In this document: in pieces, positions 47,180-58,249 of the stretch
Layout: every line of letters starts with the position of its first letter
Numbering within the stretch: position 1 is the first letter of the stretch
From: Hysterangium stoloniferum
Taxonomy: Eukaryota > Basidiomycota > Agaricomycetes > Hysterangiales > Hysterangiaceae
Assembly: GCA_015178975.1 (NCBI GenBank)
Contig: WHVD01000029.1
Span: forward strand, 186,001-250,000
Direction: 5' to 3'
Length of the DNA: 64,000 nucleotides
Notes under the pieces: model-generated
What the model was told of the DNA's origin: nothing
Database searches by the model: none
The model's input: only the letters and a program-made list of their open reading frames with translations
Program-made: the position numbers and the translations under genes

Positions 47180-47869
47180 GCTGGTAGTAGGTAAAGAGGT
47201 CTTCCTGTACATAATCACGTGGGGTCATGTAATTCTTGCAATATCGTAATTGATGTCTTTTAATTGGGCAGAAGCTATGGGAAACACTACCAAAAAAAAA
47301 AAAAGAAGAAATTCGTCAATGGGATGACGTAACTGATGTCCATGCTCTATAATTAACCTGCTGTGTACACACGAAAAAAAAAATATCAACCCAAAGTACC
47401 TTTGAAATGTGAGTCTCGAAATGAAAGAACATTTTGTTGTACATAATGGATTCCATCACCAGGGCCATAATTTTCTCTCACATTTTTTCGAAGTCAGAAA
47501 TATTAATCCCGGTTGCTTATCGGCTGCTCCCCCCAGGGACAAATACTATCAAGCGGACCATGGAAATTTCGTCTCAAGATGAATATTATAACAAACCATC
47601 TTGAGCGTTCCTGAAGGTTCTATGAAGTGCTTTCAGAGATTTTGCATAAGCTGGAGTCTATGGCTATCACCGGGTGTGATGCTGTTGACCCAACTAACGG
47701 CTTATCTCGCCCTCGTTAGATACAAATGCGACGCATCCGCTTGTCGGGGAGTCGCGTATGTTCCTGCCCCAACATGAGAAGAATACTGACTTCGCTGTGT
47801 GTTATATGTGAAGCAATTTTTTCCTTGATAAGTGTTTACTGATAGTTTGTTTTCAACAATAGTTAAGTT

Positions 47870-49519
47870 TCATTTTCCAACATTCTTCATGTGGACAGGG
47901 GGATACCTATGGGGTTTTTTATGAGATACAAGTATTTGAATGGTGTATTAATGTGCTTGCCTATCACCCTTGATATTTGCCTTGTCAATTACCTCCCGAA
48001 TCTCTCGAAGTTCTGCGATGGTGAGATGCACGTCGCGGGATTTCCAGTTCTCATCAAGACGGGCAATGGATTTAGTACCTGAGAAATATCAATCTCAATA
48101 AAAGAAGAGTTAGCTAATTATGGAGCAAATTATACCAGGGATAGGGATAATGTCCTCCCCTTGTGCTGAGACCCACGCAAGTGCGAGCTGAGCGGGCGTA
48201 ATGCCTTTCCTCGCAGCAATAGCTTGCAGCTTTTCAACGATCTATGCACGTATATTTAGATTACAAGGGCACATCACACTAAACAAAAAGAGAGTACTCA
48301 CTTTAAAATTGTTCTGCCAATGTTTCTCTGCAAACCGTGGGTCCTGTAACCTCTTATCACTTAGCTCGAAGTCTGCGACGGACTTATATCTCCCAGTCAG
48401 GAAACCGCGACCGAGGGGACTATAGGCGACTATCGTGATTCCCAGTTCTCTTGCGGTGGCGAGTAAACCGTCTATCATTGCGTGAGTCGATGACTTGAGA
48501 TTGTAATGTGCTCATACTTCGCTCAATGTCTGTAGTCCATGGGGAATATTCAATTTGAAGGGCGGATATCTTTGCAACCTGTCATTAATGATAATAATGT
48601 GGCTTGTGTTGTTATTAGGTGCGCAAGGTACCTTCGCTGCCTTTCTCAGAGATTCCTCACTGGGCTCTGAGATGCCAATATATTTGAATTTTCCTTCCCG
48701 GCGAAGCTCTTCGAGTGTCGAGTACGTCTCCTCGATGGGACTACCCATACTTCTTATGAGGAAGTATACTCCCACAGCGTGACACGTACACTTTAGGATC
48801 AACGCGATGTTGATAATACAGATCAGGCGTGAAACCCAGCCTGGCGATTGATTCATCGATGGACTGTCGAATGTAAGCTGCATCGCCTAAAGGACATCTT
48901 TATTTAATAGTTATCTTCACGACTCTTCCACATGCGAATAATGCACCTCTCACCGTACCGGTCACGGTGGGTTTTCCTGTCTCCCTATCGAAGTCATGTC
49001 CGAACTTTGTGCAGAGGAAGACCTTCGAGCGATTGTCATCTTCTTTCAGCACAGAGCCTGGGGAATCAATCCATGGTTATCCAGTAGTAGGAAGGTTGTG
49101 ATTTATTCCTCACCGATAAGGGTTTCGCTGTGGTCGGAAAGTCGCCAATCGGTATAATCCAGGGAGATACATATAACTCACTTGTGACCATATCCATAAG
49201 CATCGGCACTGGCCTGATAATGAGATAACATAGCTGTAAACGATTGAAATAAACGTACGTGTCCCAAAATGTGACGCCGATCTCAATAGCATGCCTCAGT
49301 ACGTTTCTGCTTTCCTCATCAGTGGTCTTGCCATAAACGGCGCCACTCATCCCCTTCCGACAATACGATATCAAATTGTCATTAGATTTCTAATACAATA
49401 GACCTACCGACGCTCCAAATCCTGGGGCAAGTATTAATTTCTCAGATAAATGGTTGCTATTTGAATCACTTGCCTGGGCAGGGAACCAGGTGATCTCCCA
49501 ACTTGCGTTCTGGCGACAT
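47870..49519 (-). CDS. Aldo/keto reductase 2
   Basis: Tandem paralogue of the upstream AKR with the same exon pattern, including 14-base exons at 49408-49421 and 49114-49127. From [20 protein letters not shown] to [11 protein letters not shown]. Tetrad: DTADAYGYG (Asp, Tyr), CTKFG (Lys), YYQHRVDP (His), all present. It differs from copy 1 by a three-residue longer PTVTGTVRG loop and scattered changes. The FGAS in place of FGGM at the end of the first short exon removes a conserved Gly-Met. Cytosolic NADPH-dependent reductase by family. No break seen. Confidence 0.88.
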
Positions 49520-49722
49520 GCTGGCAGCAGGAAAAGAGGTCTTCCTGTACATGATCACGTGGAATCATGTAATTATTGAAACAGTCATAATCGATCTCTT
49601 TTAATTGGGCAGAAGCTGTGGGAAATACTACCGAAAAAAAAGAAAGGAAGTTCGTCAAAATGTGAGTGTTTTGATTCAGAGGATTGAAATAAAAGCATAT
49701 GTACTAGCTATAATGATATCAA

Positions 49723-51359
49723 TTACAATGCCATATTTTCCCTAATATCTCTTTCAAAGTCAGCAACGTTAACTACGGTGCCTTCTCTCCTGCTCTTTTC
49801 AGCGGCAAAAACCACCAAGTGAGCACGAAGAACATCCTCTACAGAGGTTCCTGGCCCAAGAAGCTCCTTATTATCTTGTTTCACAGCGTTCACAAATGAG
49901 CGTATCAATCCCATATCCCCTCCACCATGATGACCGCCTTGATCTTCGGGCGGAGGAGAATGACTGCTTTTAACGCGTTTACGGAAATCATTGGTTGTGA
50001 ACGTGACCATATCACCGATGAGCTCTCCGTTGCTGAAATGAATTCTGGTTTGTCTGTCGCATATAGCTGTGGAGGAATACAGAAAAGACGTTAACATTCA
50101 GTATTTATCAACGGACCTTCAGTGAAAGCAACCATGGTAAAAGATGCAGTCGATCCGTCAGAAAATTCTATGTTCACAACCTATGGTAGCGTACGTATGA
50201 ATTAAATTGATATCCAAGTTAAAACATAGTGCCTGACCTGATGGTCGACAACATCATTGGGACTCTCATAAACACAATTGCCATAAGGACCTTCTTGCAG
50301 TGCCTTTGTGATATTTTCAATGTCTGGAGGTCCATCCGTGATGACACTCGCAGGCCAACCTAGTTTTCCCTGCGAGACGGGCTCAATATAAACTACAATG
50401 CAGCGTGTCAATCGTCTCCAATAGAACATGGGTGTTTACACGGACTTTTCTTTGCACTATAGGCACATTCCCGCTCGTATGGACATTCTAGACACTTGGT
50501 TGCAGTTCCAGCTTCCGCAGGCTTGGATGATTTACGGAAATGAGACAGTGAACCGAATGACGAGACTCTGACAGGAGTAGCCGGATAGAAATAATGGCAT
50601 AATATGTCAATATCGCTGGAAAGCCATAGTTAGTACTGTGATTTACTGTCAACAAATCACAATGACTGACTGGCAGCTCTTCGTGAGAAGAGAGAATGAG
50701 CTTGTGGCCTCGCGTGACCAGTTTCCTCGTACATACGAATGAGCGAAATGGAAATATCCGACAGGTTCAACATGCACTATGTTAATCGCTTTCCCTAATT
50801 CGTTGGAGCGAATGACATCAACAATAGCCTTGTTATAAGGTGAATAACGAAGAACTGCCGAAAGCATTCAAAGGAAGTTACCGGGAAAGGGATGCGCATT
50901 ACATACCATATCCTATAGCAAATACAATGTTTCCTGCTTCCTTGATAGAACTGGCCATGCTGATGCAATCCTCTGCACTGGTGGCTAGAGGTTTCTCGCA
51001 GAGCATATGATATCCAAGGGGAGCACAAGCTACAACAACGTCCTTGTGTTGACTGTCCTGGACGGCTACTATGACCGCATCTGCCAGACGTCCAGCTGCG
51101 ACGAGGTCTTTCCAATCCGTAAAAACATTTGAAGTAGGAATTTGGTAAGTCGAAGCGAATATGGTTCGTGTACGTGTTCGGGGCTCTGCTACTGCTACAA
51201 CTTTGCAAAGAGAGGGGTTCTTCAAGGCAAATGAGGCGTACGTCTAAGATCCAAGATGTTCGATTCCCAATGGTTAGTTATCTCAACCAAATGTTTCGCT
51301 ACTTAGCTGCATACCTTTCCACGACTCCCAGCACCAATAATTGCGACCGTAACCGGCAT
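49723..51359 (-). CDS. Gfo/Idh/MocA-family oxidoreductase 1
   Basis: Seven exons from MPVTVAIIGAGSRGK to DFERDIRENMAL, about 425 residues. The N-terminal Rossmann fold has GAGSRG, then VVAVAEPR. The family signature CEKPLAT carries the Lys-Pro that contacts NAD(P). After the second domain comes a Cys-rich insert CLECPYERECAYSAKK, which could hold a metal or a disulphide and is known in some MocA relatives. GPYGNCVYESPNDVVDHQVV and GGGDMGLI follow. Such enzymes oxidise or reduce sugars and similar alcohols. The substrate is unknown. It is in tandem with a near copy downstream. The start is the ATG before the Rossmann strand, with CACGTGTA 59 bases upstream. Confidence 0.88.
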
Positions 51360-52319
51360 ATTTGAGTAGGTAACGTAATGACCTCTCAATCTAGGTATCA
51401 TTTATATGCAATTGAAACACGTGTACATTCTCGTCACGGTACCTGCATCGGAGTCATTGTTTTAGAGTCGCAGGGCCGTAGCACCCATTCCCGAAATCGG
51501 ACAAGATAAGATGATATTCAGGGACGCACGAGCTATTAATGTCTCCCACTCCGGGACATATGATTCCGGGTCGTGATTCGGTTCTATTTTTAAAAGTATT
51601 TGGTTGATCGTGCGTCCCATTTTGGTGATAAGTACGTATTCATAGCCTTCCTAAACTATTCTTCTATTCTGTTACACAGTCCGGTCTAAAGCGGAAGCCG
51701 GCTGCGACCACAGGTGACAGACAGGCATCATGGCAGCAGGCGCGGACCGCTACATGAGACTAGCTACCGTACAAAGAAATTAAATGACTGTAGCAAATGT
51801 GAAAGTGGGATGGTGGGTAGGAAATAAAAAGAATTTTCACAGATGCTGCAAGCATCCTGTGAGATGGGACATGAAGGAACAAAGACAGAGAGAAGGGAAA
51901 AGGCACCTGTGAACAATAATGGGATCACACAAAAGTGACATTGAGGAGACACGCAGGAGCTTTCGGTAAGAGGTATACTGAGTCTGCGGTCAATTTCGGG
52001 ATCATCACTACCCCCACTTTTTATGGAGGGTGACTTTAGCAACCGAGCCTCACGTCATTATTCAAAGAGCCGATGATTCAAAGCAACTTTGCTTTCGTCT
52101 GGAATGCGGGTTTGAACTTCACACACAAGGCTGCCTTCGGCGGTCTGACGTCAAACACCGTTCTTCTTTGGACGCATACTCTTCCTCTTGGGTGTACCAT
52201 AGCTTCGGAACCCTCCAGAACCCGTTTCTTCCTGATCAAAGTGTGCCGGTGTGTGAATGTGAGTGTTTTGATTCAGAGGATTGAAATAAAAGCAAATGTA
52301 CTATCTATAATGATATCCA
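51360..52319. other. Upstream region of MocA copy 1 and 3' flank of copy 2
   Basis: The block from about 52253 (GTGAGTGTTTTGATTCAGAGG) also occurs at 49655, marking the end of the duplicated unit of about 2.6 kb. Between 51.6 and 52.25 kb no gene is recognised. A minus-strand TPKRKSMRPKKNGV followed by a stop (about 52150-52195) looks like the tail of a lost gene. Confidence 0.4.
51418..51425. promoter_or_regulatory. CACGTG site, MocA 1 promoter
   Basis: CACGTGTA starts 59 bases upstream of the ATG. The same site lies at the same distance before MocA 2 and the truncated third copy. CACGTG is a bHLH-type site. The binding factor is unknown. Confidence 0.5.
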
Positions 52320-53959
52320 TTACAATGTCATATTTTCCCTAATATCTTTTTCAAAATCGGAAACGTTAACTACGGTCCCTTCTCTCCTGCTCTTTTCAGC
52401 GGCAAAAACCACCAAGTGAGCACGAAGAACATCCTCTACAGACGCTCCTGGCCCAAGAAGCTCCTTATTACCTTGTTTCACAGCGTTCACAAATGAGCGC
52501 ATCAATCCCATATCCCCCCCACCGTGATAACCGCCTTGATCTTCAGACAGAGGGGAATGACTGCTCTTAACACGTTTACGGAAATCATTGGTTGTGAACG
52601 TGACCATATCACCGATGAGCTCTCCGTTGCTGAAATGAATCCTGGTTTGTCTCTTGCATATAGCTGTGGGGGAATGCAGAGAAGACGTTAACCATTATTT
52701 AACAACGGACCTTCAGTGAAAGCAACCATGGTAAAAGATGCAGTCGATCCATCCGAAAATTCTATGTTCACAACCTACGGCAGCGTATGTATAAATTAGA
52801 AAAGACATCCAAGTTAGAATATAGTGCTTGACCTGATGATCGACAACATCATTGGGACTCTCATAAACACACTGACCATAAGGACCTTCTTGCAGTGCCT
52901 TTGTGATATTTTCAATGTCTGGAGGTCCATCCGTGATGACACTCGCAGGCCAACCTAGTTTTCCCTGCGAGACGGGTTCAATATAAGCTATATTGTAGCG
53001 TGTCAATTGTCTCGAATAGAATATGGGTGTTCACACGGACTTTTTTTTGCGCTGAAAGTACATTCCGGCTCATATGGGCATTCTAGACACTTAGTTGCAG
53101 TTCCGGCTTCCGCAGGCTTGGATGATTTACGGAAATGAGATAGTGAACCGAATGACGAGACTCTGACAGGAGTAGCCGGATAGAAATAATGGCATAATAT
53201 ATCAATATCGCTGGAAAGTCATAGTTAGTACTATTATTTACTGTCAACAAATCACAATGACTGACTGGCAGCTCTTCGTGAGAAGAGAGAATGAACTTGT
53301 GGCCTCGCGTGACCAGTTTCCTCGTACAAACGAATGAGCGAAATGGAAATATCCGACAGGTTCAACATGCACTATGTTAATCGCCTTCCCTAATTCGCTG
53401 GAGCGAATGACATCAACAATAGCCTTGTTATAAGGTGAATATCGTAGGACTTCCGAAAGGATTCAGGAAGGAAGTTGCGAGAGAAGAGATGTACATTACA
53501 TACCATGTCCTATAGCGAATACAATGTTTCCTGCTTCCTTGATAGACCTGGCCATGCTGATGCAGTCCTCTGCACTGGTGGCTAGAGGTTTCTCACAGAG
53601 GATATGATATCCAAGGTGAGCACAAGCTACAACAACGTCCTTGTGTTGACTGTCCTGGACGGCTATTATGACAGCATCTGCCAGACGTCCAGTTGCGATG
53701 AGGTCTTTCCAGTCCGTAAACACATTTGAAGTAGGAACTTGGTAAGTCGAAGCGAATATGGTTCGTGTACGTGTTCGGGGCTCTGCTACTGCTACGACTT
53801 TGCAGAGAGAGGGATTCTTCAGGGCAAATGAGGCGTATGTCTGAGATCGAGGTACGATTTCCAATCTTCAGTTTCAATCAAATATTTTGCTACTTAGCTG
53901 CATACCTTTCCACGGTTCCCAGCACCAATAATTGCGATCGTAACGGGCACAACTGACAT
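52320..53959 (-). CDS. Gfo/Idh/MocA-family oxidoreductase 2
   Basis: Near copy of the previous gene, with the same seven-exon pattern and intact frame from MSVVPVTIAIIGAGNRGK to DFEKDIRENMTL. It has GAGNRG in the Rossmann loop, CEKPLAT, the Cys-rich CLECPYEPECTFSAKK and GGGDMGLM. Differences are scattered and mostly conservative. At the extreme N-terminus it has two extra residues. It is divergent from the FAD monooxygenase, with about 410 bases between the start codons, so the two may share a promoter region. NAD(P)-dependent oxidoreductase of unknown substrate. Confidence 0.88.
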
Positions 53960-54017
53960 TGTAAAGGGTAGTAACAATCCGCGGAATGGATAGATATCAT
54001 TTTATATGTTACCGAAA

Positions 54018-54025
54018 CACGTGTA
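54018..54025. promoter_or_regulatory. CACGTG site, MocA 2 / FAD monooxygenase intergenic
   Basis: CACGTGTA 59 bases before the MocA 2 ATG, in the divergent promoter. A second shared block with core CGCACGA lies at 54121-54127 (51525-51531 before copy 1, 63890-63896 in the third copy). Confidence 0.5.
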
Positions 54026-54370
54026 GATTGTCATCACGGCACCAGCGCAATTATCGCTCTGGTCGTAGCAGCCGCCCACTGCCACGGATAAAATAAAGAT
54101 TTGTCGAGTTCTTTCAGGAACGCACGACCTATTAATGTCGCGCCATCCTTGCTACTTTTTATTAACCAGCAGCCACTCGAAGCCGAGTCGGAGCAGGTAT
54201 TAACGACCCGGCTTTTAATTTTGGCTAATGGCTGCCGTCTTATCTATCGCCGAGCCGTGGGACTACTTGCCTCAAATCACGGAAAGAAGCGTCCATTTCA
54301 ACAGGGTCCACAATCATAGGTCCTTTATGCTTGAAGGGTATGAAATTATGTCTGCATCACTCACATTGAA

Positions 54371-55759
54371 ATGTCTCTTCCAAACAAAGTGGAGGTATTA
54401 GTAGTCGGAGCTGGACCAGTTGGCCTTGCTGCAGCCATTACCCTTTCTCAATTAGGTCGCCAAGTCGCCATAGTTGACTCATCTACAACTACTCGCAAAT
54501 ATTCTCGTGCTGGAATTGTTCATTCAAGGACACTAGAGGTTTGTCTGTCTCCTGTTATTCTCGACTCGTTGTCACGACTCTGTTCCAGGTATTGAACACA
54601 ATCGGCTTAGCCGAACCCATTCTTGAATATGGTATTCGATGCACCGGAGGACGAGTTTATGGCAGTACCAACAAGATAATAGATATTGATTTGTCCGTAC
54701 TAGAAGGGGGCTACTCCGTTTCCTAGTTCCGTTCTTATTGGACAGCATGACGTCGAGAATATTTTCCGGAGCAAATTGAAGCAACATGGTACTTCAGTTT
54801 ATACCAACATGGCTGTGGTTGATATACGTAACGCGGAGAAGGATCTAGAAGTGGTTTTTGCCGATGGAAGTATTACTCACACGAAATACGTTGTCGGTGC
54901 CGATGGTGCACACTCTACAGTGCGGAAGTTTTTCCATACTTCCCAGACGCCTCCCTGACACGCTTTTTTTTAGGTCCGAAAACTAGCCAATATTAGCTTC
55001 AAGGACCCTACCACAGGCATCTCCTACGATGATTCTTCCTTCTCTCCATTATTCAACATCGTCTTCGCCGATGTCCACATTAAAAAGCCAACCCCATCCT
55101 CATTACCCCGCAATAGCGTGTACGTCCACCTCAACACATTCTTCCTCCTGGTCCCTCTTCCTTCCAGCAATGATACCCTCGACCAGCTATGGCGCATCGC
55201 ATTCGGTACCCCCATCGGTGGTCCGGAAATTCCTCACAACCCATCCCTCGAGTATCTCCAACAACAATTAGATAAACGCAATCCCTGGGACACGAGAATG
55301 GAGATTACAGACGTCGTCGCGTCATCAAGATATCGTCTGCGCTTCGCGCTTGCAGGTGCTTATTATCATCCGATGGGGATTGGGAATATTTTGCTGGCGG
55401 GAGATGCGGCGCATGTGCACTTGCCGGTTGGAGGGCAGGGGATGAATTTGGGAATTTGTGATGCTGTTTCTGCCGCGCAGGCTATCTCAGCGCATATGGA
55501 GGCCATCAAATTGAACAATCGTGACATGGGCAGCGAAGGACTGGCCGAGACAGATGCGATATTGCAGCGATATTCAGAGTCTCGGCATGCCATTGGAGAA
55601 AGGGTTGTTCGTATGACGAAGGGGATGACGGCCATGATCAACTTGAGGACTAGGTGGCAACGGGTTGTGAGGAATTTATTATTGCGTGTTATTGGGACTC
55701 TGGCGATTTTTAGGAGGACGGCGGCGTGGAGGGTGTCTGGGTTAGGAAATCGGGATTAG
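54371..55759 (+). CDS. FAD-dependent monooxygenase (PheA/TfdB type), one frameshift
   Basis: Three exons. The FAD-binding GAGPVGLAAA motif near residue 13, the VGADGAHST motif and the LLAGDAAHVHLPVGGQGMN motif are all present, as in aromatic-ring and polyketide hydroxylases using NADPH, FAD and oxygen. Introns: about 54540-54589, and about 54919-54972, after which VRKLANISFKDP continues the frame. In exon 2 the frame is lost at a run of five G (54706-54710): LSVLEGG is followed by a stop after four more codons, while the next frame continues PFPSSVLIGQHDVENIF. Four G would restore the usual EGATPFP-like reading. Either a one-base sequence error or a very recent null allele. The rest is undamaged, about 430 residues. 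Likely a partner of the MocA and AKR genes in a redox pathway. Confidence 0.75.
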
Positions 55760-56735
55760 TGGGAACAATACCATGTTGGGTTAATTTTTTTTTCAATTTA
55801 CCTTCCGTTCCTCCTGATTAAATCAAAGGAATGCCCTTTTCAACTGATCACTTTCATATTTGCCTAGCCTTTCCGGCCTCGCTTTATCTATCAACGATAT
55901 CCCTAAATATTTACACTTTCTCTTTAATGGAGCATATAACTGTATTTTGGCTGCCTGATACATGTGGTCAATACAACAGAGGAGTCATAAACTATGCACT
56001 CGCTGTTGCAGTGATGTTTTTACATAAGCGAGGTCGACCGTTGCATCTGCTGCGGACATTGACAGATATCAGAATAACTTGAGGATCGACCTCTACTTAT
56101 ATATAAGCTTTCATAGTAACCTATAAAATGATGAAAATTAAGGACAGTTGGCTGTCATATTACAGATTACAGGAAGAGGTTTATATATACCTTCTTCCGC
56201 TGTTGTGACGGGTTCCCATGTATCCAACTTAGATCAAACGTGCGGTGCCCCGAAAATTCCAGATAGATTTCAAATATTTTGACATACTAAAACCATTCTG
56301 TCTCTAAGATAATACATATTTACCAGGATCACGGAGTGTTTATTTGCAGAGCTGGCATTCATCCCTCAAATGACAAATATTCCAATTACAAAACAGTTGC
56401 CAGTCAGGCTAGGGTTTGTTATGACTATCAGTAAGTCACAGGTTCAATCTTCAAAATTAGTTAAATTGGATCTGTGCACTCCTGTCTTCTGACATGGACA
56501 GTTTCTGTGTTGGTGTTTCAAGAGGGACAAATTGGGGAAGAGTGAAAATCCTACTCCATGATGCTGATACGACTGCAAATAGTGTTCAAGGATGTTATTA
56601 TTGACCCATTAGTAAGTATTCAGCAAGGTTCCAAAAGAAGACTGACTTATGTCTTTTTGGTTCAGTGAATTGAAAAATGTATATAGTTGTATATAATGAA
56701 TAAATTTTAATCTGTAGGAAATAAATTTCTCTGAT
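55760..56735. other. 3' flank of the monooxygenase and gene-poor DNA
   Basis: No gene recognised. From about 56.1 kb the sequence becomes AT-rich and repeat-like. Confidence 0.35.
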
Positions 56736-56740
56736 TTAGA

Positions 56741-57240
56741 TCACATGCCATCACAAATATTTGGAATCGTTGATACCAAGGAAACCTGTGCAGACCAAAT
56801 TCGGACCTGGTTGACTACAGGCACATCCTTTGTTGATCCTTGAAGTTCAAGTCCATTTGAGATGCTTGGATGACAATAGAGGTGTGTCACGATCTTCATA
56901 GTCAGGATTCCAGAGGTGAGTGCTCTTCTCCTCATCTTCATCTTTGTCTGATCCCTAATTGTTGAGTCCAGAAAATCACTGTCCATCTTTGGTTCATCTT
57001 GGTATTGCACTGCCACTCCATTTTCTTAAGGTGTGTAAGCATTTGTTATTTTGTGGGGAATACCCTTTTGATTTAGGTACTCTCCAAACTCTTTGGATGC
57101 ATATTCACCATGACCATCTATCCTGAATCTGATTACATGCACTCTGGTCTCGGTCTCTGCTTTCTCAACAAATGCCTTGACCCCATCAGGACTTCGGACT
57201 TCCCCCTCAAAATGGTAATATCTACCATTCAACTTGCATC
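56741..57240 (-). mobile_element. Ty1/copia integrase fossil
   Basis: The minus strand reads VKAFVEKAETETRVHVIRFR, then DGHGEYASKEFGEYL and GIPHKITNAYTP, the catalytic-core end of a copia integrase. The remaining part shows weak continuation only. The rest of the element is absent. Broken and old, with a few interruptions in the part that remains. Confidence 0.7.
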
Positions 57241-57244
57241 ATCA

Positions 57245-58249
57245 ATAAAAATCACAGATAAATGGTTTGTAATTTAATTTGCATTTACTACCAGCGGGCC
57301 AAAAGGTTTTGAAGCTAGATCATGAAATTGTCAAACATGCGAAGCATATGAGGGAGTCTTTGTCACAAGTTTTTGGTATTCGTCTCTTGCTGTCCATTTG
57401 GATGATTTGGACTAGGCTTGAATCAAATTGAGGGATAGCCACAGGGCGAGGTTGGAGACAGTATAAAGCGAGCAAGTGAAAATTAAAGAGATGTAAGATA
57501 GAGGATCTCTAGTATTTGCTGATGCATCAGTAGATGGCTCTCCGAGTTCCCAAGGAGGGGCCTCTTAGCCAGAACATTCTTTAAGACACATTCGCCTGCA
57601 ATATGCTATTTTTGATACATCGTTAAGCATCATGAATTCGCATTGTGTGAAATCTCTAACGGGATGATCTCTGACCTGATCATTGTCATACTCATAGGCA
57701 GGTTCAAGGTGCCAGAGGTGATCATGAGAACCAAACTCTATCAGCTGGCTAAATTAAAAATAGAGCGATGAACGGGCAAGGGACTTCCATTACGTCCGCC
57801 TGCACCATCTCTAGTTGACTCCCCGACAAATGAACTATTTTTAGGAAAACTGAGTATGAGATCACTGTCTATCTTATATATTTCATGGATTTCCAGTATC
57901 ATCATGAAGTTATCTGTTTTCAAAATGTACTGGTAATCGGTCCGAGTAGATAGAAGCAGATGGGAGTAAATGACAGACGACAGTAGGATGGTTCGAAAGA
58001 ATGGAATCAAGGAAAACATGGTGGAGTACCCACCACCCCCATCACGTGGTGGGTCGGAATGAAGGCTCAGATCCTTCTTGGAATGTAACCAATTTCAAAA
58101 GGGAAACAAGGTTTGATGGCAATGCCTACTCATGGTAGTCGTACGCAGTTTAACCTCTATCTGGTCATAAATGTTCCGGAATCGATCCCGATTATCAGTC
58201 GAAAAAGGTGGAGACAGCTACTAACAAGGAGTTTTTCGAGGCATACTCA
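57245..58249. other. Unassigned, between copia fossil and next gene
   Basis: The first part may be further eroded copia sequence. A 92-codon minus-strand frame at 57741-58019 has a hydrophobic start but resembles nothing I know and is not called. A possible extra 5' exon of the next gene (an ATG at about 58129 directly at a GTAGTC donor, spliced to 58200) cannot be confirmed. Confidence 0.3.

Noticed and set aside
57741-58019. Minus-strand 92-codon frame with hydrophobic start
   Set aside because: No family resemblance and no splice or promoter support.
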